NCBI GenBank assembly: GCA_946892075.1
Contig: CAMPNZ010000002.1
Location: forward strand, 1-55,689
DNA: 55,689 nt
Direction of reading: 5' to 3'
Source: an uncultured Coriobacteriales bacterium
Lineage (GTDB): Bacteria > Actinomycetota > Coriobacteriia > Coriobacteriales > Eggerthellaceae
In this document: piece after piece, positions 50,716 to 55,689 of the stretch
Numbering within the stretch: the first letter of the stretch is position 1
Layout: every line of letters starts with the position of its first letter
Notes under the pieces: model-generated
Told to the model about the DNA's origin: nothing
Database searches by the model: none
What the model saw: the letters and a program-made list of their open reading frames with translations, nothing else
Made by a program: the position numbers and the translations under genes

Positions 50716-52737
50716 GTGACTGGATCGATGACAGGTCGGTTATTAAGCAATCGCTATCGAATAACTGAGCGCATCGGGCTTGGTGGTATGGCAGAAGTAT
50801 ACCGTGCTCAAGATAGCGTTTTGGGGCGCAGCGTTGCCGTAAAGGTAATGTTGCCTCAGTATGCCAACGACCCAACGTTTACAGCGCGCTTTCGTCAGGA
50901 AGCTGCTGCTGCTGCAAACTTACAAAGCCCTTACATTGTAAATGTGTACGACTGGGGTCAAGATGGCGAAACAAATTTCATGGTGATGGAATTTGTGCGA
51001 GGAACCGATCTCAAAAATGCAATCAATCAGCGAGGTGCCATCAACCAGCGTAAAGTGGCCGAAATAGGATCACAAGTGTGTCAAGCGCTTTCAGTAGCTC
51101 ATGGCATGGATATTATTCATCGCGATATTAAGCCACAAAACATCATGATTCAGCCTGATGGTAATGTAAAAGTGATGGATTTTGGTATTGCGCGTGCAAA
51201 AAATTCAACACTTGCAAAAACCTCAGCTGTTTTAGGAACAGCGCACTATATTTCTCCTGAACAGGCTCAAGGAAAAGAATTAACACCTGCGAGTGATATT
51301 TACTCGCTGGGCGTTGTGCTATATGAATCGGCAACAGGTAAATTGCCATTTGATGGACCCGATTCAGTAAGCGTTGCTATGAAGCAAGTGCAGGAAAATC
51401 CGCAGCCGCCTCGTGTGGTTAATCCGGAAATATCGCCCGATCTTGAAGCAATTATCCTAAAAGCTATGGCGAAAAAGCCTGAAGAGCGTTTTGCGACTGC
51501 GCTTGATATGCGTCGTGCGCTGAACGATTATTTGGCTGGTAAGCCTATAAGCAGCACGGCCATGGCGAATACCAAAACGGAAGTTATTGGCTCCATCCCT
51601 TCGGGGTATGCGCAGCAACGTGGTGGAACCGCAGGTCATACGGCGGTTATGCCGGCGCTTGCGGGCGCATCGTCGGCGCATCCTTCGTCGCAGCCGCGTC
51701 GCTATGACAGTTACCAAACAGTGCCGCAAAAAAGCAAAACGCTTGCTGTGGTGGCTGGAATTATCGTGGCTTTGCTGGTGATTGCCGCTGCAGTGTTCGC
51801 GTTCATGCATTTGGCGCCGCAGTCGGGCAATGTTGACGTTCCGAATGTAACAAAAACACTGCTGCCCGATGCCATGAAACAGATAGAGGATGCCGGCCTT
51901 GTGGTTGGTACCATTCAGTATCGCGTTGAAGAAGGCGCAGATGAAGGCACGGTTCTTGACCAGAATCCAAAAGCGGGAGCGAAAGTTGCGCGCAAAAGCA
52001 AGGTGAGTTTGGTGGTTGCGCAAGGCAAAAACCAAATTGTTGTTCCTAATTTGGAGAACATGTCGCTTAACGACGCGAAAAAGGCGCTGCACGACCTTGG
52101 ACTGCAGGTAGCTGTGGGCGATAGCGCGTTCAGCGAAACCATTCCGAAAGGCAAAGTTGCAGGTCAAGACCCTAAGGCTGGTACTCCTGTGGAGAAAGGC
52201 GCAACGGTTACGCTTATGCCGTCGGCGGGAATTAAGCGCTCGAGTGTTCCGAATGTGGTGGGAATGACCGAGGCTGAAGCGCGTGTGACGCTTGAAAATG
52301 CCGGATTTAGTGTTGAAGTTGAGAAAATCAACTCGTCGAAAGGCAAGCTGGGAAGCGTGGTAAAGCAAACGCCCGCGGCGGGAGCTCAGGCGCGTGAGCA
52401 GGCTAGCGTTCTTGTGACCGTGATTGCCGGCGTGAACAAGCACAAAGTGTCGCTTAACGTTAGCTCGGGCGGACGCGTGTGGGCGTCAAGTTCGCAGGTC
52501 AGCGAGGGCGATTCGGTTACTATTTATTATGAAGCGAAATCGGGCTACGTGCTTGATAAGGCTGTTGATACGCGCTCGGGCAAAAGTTTCCGCGTGAGCG
52601 ATGAAACGGAAGGCAGCTTCCTAGTATCGAACGTTACGCAGGACGTGTCGGTGTCGGTAAGCTTTAAGAAAGTTGCCGGTTCGCGGCCATCGACGTCGAC
52701 GTCGACGAGCCAAAGCCGCACAACGCGCAACGCGTAA
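50716..52737 (+). CDS. pknB: PASTA-domain Ser/Thr protein kinase
   Basis: A 673-residue membrane kinase. The kinase domain is at about 14-275: GLGGMAEVY, Lys43 in AVKVML, HRDIKPQN at 135-142 and DFGIAR at 155-160. A disordered juxtamembrane segment, one membrane helix (about 341-366) and three PASTA domains (about 375-575) that sense muropeptides or lipid II follow. An additional beta-rich domain of about 70 residues (about 580-650: VSLNVSSGGRVWASS, then YYEAKSGYVLDKAV) resembles bacterial surface-repeat folds and is not part of standard PknB. It ends in a Ser/Thr tail. It starts at GTG 50716 after AAAGGAG. It is the sensor-effector of the upstream FHA/PP2C/SEDS-PBP genes. Confidence 0.96.
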   Translation: MTGSMTGRLLSNRYRITERIGLGGMAEVYRAQDSVLGRSVAVKVMLPQYANDPTFTARFRQEAAAAANLQSPYIVNVYDWGQDGETNFMVMEFVRGTDLKNAINQRGAINQRKVAEIGSQVCQALSVAHGMDIIHRDIKPQNIMIQPDGNVKVMDFGIARAKNSTLAKTSAVLGTAHYISPEQAQGKELTPASDIYSLGVVLYESATGKLPFDGPDSVSVAMKQVQENPQPPRVVNPEISPDLEAIILKAMAKKPEERFATALDMRRALNDYLAGKPISSTAMANTKTEVIGSIPSGYAQQRGGTAGHTAVMPALAGASSAHPSSQPRRYDSYQTVPQKSKTLAVVAGIIVALLVIAAAVFAFMHLAPQSGNVDVPNVTKTLLPDAMKQIEDAGLVVGTIQYRVEEGADEGTVLDQNPKAGAKVARKSKVSLVVAQGKNQIVVPNLENMSLNDAKKALHDLGLQVAVGDSAFSETIPKGKVAGQDPKAGTPVEKGATVTLMPSAGIKRSSVPNVVGMTEAEARVTLENAGFSVEVEKINSSKGKLGSVVKQTPAAGAQAREQASVLVTVIAGVNKHKVSLNVSSGGRVWASSSQVSEGDSVTIYYEAKSGYVLDKAVDTRSGKSFRVSDETEGSFLVSNVTQDVSVSVSFKKVAGSRPSTSTSTSQSRTTRNA

Positions 52738-53056
52738 GGGCGCTTGCGGGAACGTGTGACGCCGTATGCGCGTGCGGGCTGGTGTTGGCGCAGGCGCTGG
52801 TGACGGTGCTGGTGACGGTGCTGGTGCGAGCGGGGAACGTGACGGAGCGGCTGGCGGCAGGTCTGATGCCGTTGTTGCCGTTGTTGCCATTCGCGCTGGT
52901 GAAGCGTGTTCCGTGGTTCGCCTACGAGGACCAACACGTGACTTCTTGTGTGCCGCATACGCGCATCGCAGCTGGTGTTGGTGTGTCGTGCAATCCGTTC
53001 ACGTGGTACTTGTAGAAATCTTTCGGTAAAGCTATGTTACAATACCTATGTTTTGC
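52738..53056. other. GC-rich spacer with short tandem repeats
   Basis: A 319-bp region after pknB. A 12-bp unit, GACGGTGCTGGT, is present twice in tandem (about 52802-52826), and related triplet-like repeats surround it. Overlapping open frames on both strands lack ribosome binding sites. A tRNA-Arg promoter lies at the right end. Confidence 0.5.
53010..53038 (+). promoter_or_regulatory. tRNA-Arg promoter
   Basis: TTGTAG (53010-53015), a 17-bp spacer and TATGTT (53033-53038), 18 bp before tRNA-Arg. Confidence 0.5.
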
Positions 53057-53132
53057 GCCTTCGTAGCTCAGGGGACAGAGCACCGCTCTCCTAAAGCGGG
53101 TGTCGGCCGTTCGAATCGGCCCGGAGGCGCCA
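53057..53132 (+). tRNA. tRNA-Arg(CCT)
   Basis: A cloverleaf with acceptor GCCTTCG (53057-53063) paired to 53122-53128 with one G-T pair. The discriminator is G and CCA is encoded at 53130-53132. The anticodon CCT lies in CTCTCCTAAAGC and the T loop is TTCGAAT. It reads AGG. Confidence 0.95.
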
Positions 53133-53767
53133 TTTTCTGCTGGCGTTATCAAGTTCAGTGCTGTTGTTCTGTGCATTTTCACGGTTGTTGTCGTTGTTTT
53201 GTTCGCGTGGTTTCGTTTCGTTCGCGTTGTTGCCGTGGTTTCTTTTCCTTCACGTTGTTGCCGCGCTCGTTTCCGTTCCCGTTGGTGCAATTTTGCGTAA
53301 CGTTTCGCCGCCGTTGCGCGTACTGTTTTGCACCGCCATCCACATCGCGTCCGCTCCCCACGCGCATCGCCTTCGCGCCCGCTCCCCGCGCGGTCCGTTC
53401 CCCCGCGCGAATGTGCCCGATTTTGTTCTCCAAAAACTGTTTCACCGTGCGCCATCAGCCGCATTAAGCGTTTCTTGATGCGAGCTTGGAAGATTAAAAC
53501 TAACTTAAAAATTTGTGTGTTTAATTTGACGCACACTCCACCAAGCTTGTAGAAAAACAGATTGTAAATATAGGTGACCTGCATAGATATTATAAATTCA
53601 GTTTGTACGTTGAGATTTGCATTAGAAAAACTAACTATACAAAATTTCTTCTAATTTATATTCTAACGCGGGTGGGTGTAATAGTATACAAAGGTACGGT
53701 CTCACAAACGTCTTTGAGTATTATTACAATTATCTTTATTGTAACTGAAATTATAGGACGGGTTGAG
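53133..53767. other. Spacer between tRNA-Arg and the XRE/S24 gene
   Basis: A 635-bp region. The left two thirds (to about 53460) is GC-rich with many short CGTT/GTTG repeats; the right third switches abruptly to AT-rich sequence. TTGTAG (53547-53552) and TATAGG (53569-53574) may be a promoter. A perfect inverted repeat lies at 53724-53744. The open frame extending the S24 gene leftward to 53603 has no ribosome site. The tRNA end is a common integration point, but no integrase or repeated tRNA end is seen. Confidence 0.45.
53724..53744. promoter_or_regulatory. Operator-like inverted repeat before the XRE/S24 gene
   Basis: TTACAAT (53724-53730) and ATTGTAA (53738-53744) are perfect 7-bp inverted copies with a 7-bp spacer. 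They centre 34 bp before the start codon. The size and position suit autoregulation by the XRE-type protein it precedes. Confidence 0.55.
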
Positions 53768-54436
53768 ATGACAACTTTTGCAAAAAACTTACGGGTGCTT
53801 CTGCACAATAACGATCTTACGCAGAAGCAATTTGCCGATTCGATTAACGTAACGCTCACAACGGTAAGCGGCTGGCTTAATCGCGAAGTACATCCATCGT
53901 GCTCATCGCTTTCTGACATTTGCCACAATTACGGCGTTACCATGAAAGATCTTATTTCGGAAGATGAGGGTCTGTACGCGCGCCTGCACACACCCGCGCC
54001 CGCGCCTCCTGCGCTGCCTGTTGTTGGTGGCGATGGTAGCGTGTCTCCGCTGATGAACTACAATTTTATTGCGGTAACGAATCCGCAGGACGGCATTACC
54101 AGCAATGTTGCGCTTCCAACGATTATTCGCGTTAATCACCCGCACGGGTATTTTGTTGTTGTGCCTGATAACAGCATGAATCGCGTGTTGCCGCGTTCGT
54201 CGTTTGCCTTCGTCGACCCCACGAAACATCCTGAAAATGGCTCGGTTGCGTTGGTGAGCATCGACGGCAACCCTCCTAAACTGCGCCGATATTTCCGCGG
54301 CGCCAACACCATTGTGCTTGCTCCCGATTCCGATAGCGGTTCGTATACCGACTCGCTTTTCACGCCTGACGAGGAAGAACGCGTGCACATCCTGGGCACG
54401 CTGGTGTGGTTCCAGTGCGCACAAGAGATGGCGTAG
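53768..54436 (+). CDS. XRE-type regulator with S24/LexA-like C-terminal domain
   Basis: A 222-residue protein shaped like a phage repressor. Residues 1-65 are a helix-turn-helix (TFAKNLRVLLHNNDLTQKQFADSI, then TTVSGWLNREVHPSCSSL). A Pro/Ala-rich linker follows. Residues about 110-215 resemble the S24 peptidase fold. The nucleophile motif is DNSM in place of GDSM. At the place of the catalytic Lys (normally VKR) I read LRRYF, so self-cleavage may be lost. I start at ATG 53768, with GGTTGAG upstream. It stands alone, with no prophage genes nearby. Targets unknown. Confidence 0.8.
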   Translation: MTTFAKNLRVLLHNNDLTQKQFADSINVTLTTVSGWLNREVHPSCSSLSDICHNYGVTMKDLISEDEGLYARLHTPAPAPPALPVVGGDGSVSPLMNYNFIAVTNPQDGITSNVALPTIIRVNHPHGYFVVVPDNSMNRVLPRSSFAFVDPTKHPENGSVALVSIDGNPPKLRRYFRGANTIVLAPDSDSGSYTDSLFTPDEEERVHILGTLVWFQCAQEMA

Positions 54437-55079
54437 CGCGCGCATTACCCATTGCTTCTTGCGCGCTGTGCGTCGAGAACGCGCAGTGTGCGTTCATCGG
54501 GCCACAACGTGCCTTCATCGGGCTACAACGCGCCTACCAGCTTGCATAGCGTTCGCCAAGCGCGCATAGTTTGTCGCTCACGTGGCGTCGTTACAGCCCG
54601 TCCACACCTGTGCCGCCCCGTTCGCCGCACGCGCGTCTAACAGTTATAGAGTTCATCAGCTGCATCAGTCTTGTAGCGTTTCTCGGCACGGCTCCGATTC
54701 TCGACGCGCCCCGCCACATCGCGTGCCCCAACCCGCGTCGCAACCCGCGCACCAACCTGCGCACGTTCCCGCACCTCGCGCCTTCCGTTCCCCATAGAGT
54801 TCGCCACCTGCCACCTGGCCCGTATCTACGTGCTGCGCAAAACCTGATGCAATTCATAAAAGACGAGCGATTTGCGCTTATACGTGGTATAGTTTACGTA
54901 TCCGAAACGCGCATTGCTCGTTTATTCGTTAGAATACCGTAAAACGCGCAAGAACAGTGTAAGTGTACATACAACAGCGTAAAATAAAGTATAAGTGTCA
55001 TTAATACCGAACAAAGCGCATTGTCAATGCATTTATACTGTCCGCGTGCAAGGTGTCTCCGTTAAGGGAAGTGAGCTGG
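54437..55079. other. Long spacer before purE
   Basis: A 643-bp region without a credible gene. Two copies of CTTCATCGGGC followed by YACAACG lie near 54494-54535. A Pro-codon-like run of CCCGC/CACC repeats fills 54710-54800. The last 200 bp are AT-rich with -10-like TATAGT (54888-54893) and TATACT (55034-55039), and repeated GCGTAAAA elements. No purine riboswitch fold was recognised. Confidence 0.45.
54888..54893 (+). promoter_or_regulatory. -10-like element upstream of purE
   Basis: TATAGT, 187 bases before the purE start. TATACT at 55034-55039 is a nearer alternative. Neither has a good -35 at the proper distance. Confidence 0.35.
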
Positions 55080-55631
55080 ATGCAACAAGAAAAACAGCCT
55101 TCGACGTGCGGTTATGCAAGTCCCGCATCAACAACAAGCGCTTCGAGTGCGCTGAGTGCGCCGAGCATTGAGTGCGATAAAGACGCGCTTGTGGGTGTTA
55201 TCATGGGTTCGAAATCCGATTTGCCCTGTATGCAAGCGTGTATTGACATGCTACGATCGTTTGAAATTCCTGTGGAAGTTATTATCGCAAGCGCGCATCG
55301 CAATCCAAACAAGGTGCACGAATGGGCGGGCAGCGCTAAGCAGCGCGGCTTGAAGGTTATTATTGCAGCCGCAGGTAAAGCGGCACATTTAGGCGGCGTC
55401 GTAGCAGCGTATACGCCGCTTCCCGTTATTACTGTTCCCATGAAAACAAGCGATTTAGGCGGGCTTGACTCGCTGTTGTCGATGGTGCAAATGCCTACGG
55501 GCGTGCCTGTGGCGTGCGTTGCCATTAACGGTGCCAAGAACGCGGCCATTTTGGCGCTTCAGATGCTTGCGCTGTGCGGTCAGCCATACGACCATGTGAT
55601 GGAGGAGTTTAAGAAACACGTGGGCGATTAG
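55080..55631 (+). CDS. purE: N5-carboxyaminoimidazole ribonucleotide mutase
   Basis: A 183-residue class I PurE that converts N5-CAIR to CAIR in purine synthesis. A variable Ser/Ala/Thr-rich N terminus of about 35 residues precedes the core: VGVIMGSKSDLPCM, IIASAHRNPNKV (usual HRTP is HRNP), AAAGKAAHLGGVVAAYTPLPVITVPM, GLDSLLSMVQMPTGVPVACVAINGAKNAAILA. I choose ATG 55080, with AAGGGAAG upstream; a GTG nine codons earlier is also in frame. The gene is complete. Short GCGATTAG repeats follow in the last 58 bases, and the next gene is outside the window. Confidence 0.95.
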   Translation: MQQEKQPSTCGYASPASTTSASSALSAPSIECDKDALVGVIMGSKSDLPCMQACIDMLRSFEIPVEVIIASAHRNPNKVHEWAGSAKQRGLKVIIAAAGKAAHLGGVVAAYTPLPVITVPMKTSDLGGLDSLLSMVQMPTGVPVACVAINGAKNAAILALQMLALCGQPYDHVMEEFKKHVGD

Positions 55632-55689
55632 CGGGCGATTAGTTCGCGGTTAGCAGGCGATTAGTCGCGGCCAGCGGTTGGTTCGTGGA

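Noticed and set aside
51457..52443. Long minus-strand open frame opposite pknB
   Set aside because: It is fully antisense to a well-supported PASTA kinase, rich in His/Arg as expected of a shadow frame, and has no ribosome site or domain.
52782..53015. Small hydrophobic protein after pknB
   Set aside because: Its sequence derives from the GACGGTGCTGGT tandem repeats, and it lacks a ribosome site.
53133..53767. Integrative element inserted at tRNA-Arg
   Set aside because: No integrase gene and no direct repeat of the tRNA 3' end are visible, although base composition changes sharply near 53460.
54437..55079. Purine riboswitch upstream of purE
   Set aside because: No conserved purine-aptamer core or adjacent expression-platform hairpin could be recognised by eye.

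Overview
The window looks like the replication-origin region of a member of the Actinomycetota, class Coriobacteriia. The best guess is Eggerthellaceae, possibly Cryptobacterium-like. This rests on gene content, because no 16S rRNA gene is present. The clues are: a dnaA-dnaN-recF-dciA-gyrB-gyrA run; an actinobacterial FHA/PP2C/SEDS/PBP/PknB cell-envelope cluster in which the SEDS and PBP proteins are one polypeptide; and a multi-TM LuxR regulator divergent from a Tat-lipoprotein flavoprotein reductase and a membrane multihaem cytochrome, an arrangement typical of gut and oral Eggerthellaceae. Overall base composition is close to balanced, with AT-rich spacers around dnaA and GC-rich spacers elsewhere.

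Layout. (1) 1-5.2 kb: a 57-bp inverted repeat, two tRNA-Ser genes, a PrsA-like foldase, typA, a J-domain membrane protein, and tRNA-Ala and tRNA-Ile. (2) 5.2-16.98 kb: a bifunctional-nuclease-family protein on the plus strand, then gyrA, gyrB, dciA (DUF721), recF, dnaN, dnaA and a GHKL ATPase/winged-helix gene, all on the minus strand. (3) 16.98-19.39 kb: an AT-rich spacer with DnaA-box-like 9-mers, a degenerate IS1634-like transposase gene and the rpsF leader. Gene direction flips here, from almost all minus on the left to almost all plus on the right, as expected for divergent forks leaving oriC. (4) 19.4-31.6 kb: rpsF-ssb-rpsR-rplI, dnaB, a YhaO/YhaN (SbcD/SbcC-like) pair, purA, purD and a HemN-like radical SAM gene. 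(5) 31.8-36.6 kb: tRNA-Phe and the LuxR/flavoprotein/cytochrome respiratory module. (6) 37-45 kb: rlmH, xth, folE, a CNNM/CorC-type protein, tRNA-Thr, an M20 peptidase, fdhD, and an AAA/DUF4143 ATPase preceded by 23-bp tandem repeats. (7) 45.3-52.7 kb: fhaA-fhaB-pp2c-SEDS::PBP-pknB. (8) 53-55.7 kb: tRNA-Arg, an XRE/S24 regulator and purE.

Functional links. The left arm and the first part of the right arm hold the replication machinery: initiator, clamp, helicase, a putative helicase loader, SSB, gap repair and gyrase. Four ParB-site (parS) sequences, two of them perfect palindromes, lie on both sides of the origin. Three are embedded in coding sequence, and no parAB genes are in view. The envelope cluster couples a PASTA kinase and its phosphatase to a fused peptidoglycan polymerase/transpeptidase through FHA phosphothreonine readers. 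The flavoprotein/cytochrome pair probably forms an extracytoplasmic reductase for an unidentified electron acceptor. Its C-terminal active-site segment differs from fumarate reductase.

Most unusual points: the GHKL-wHTH gene 14 bp upstream of dnaA, DnaA-box-like sites on both sides of that pair, tyrosine at the GyrA position equivalent to E. coli Ser83, the SEDS-PBP fusion, the long inverted repeat at the left edge, and the iterated repeats in front of the AAA/DUF4143 gene.
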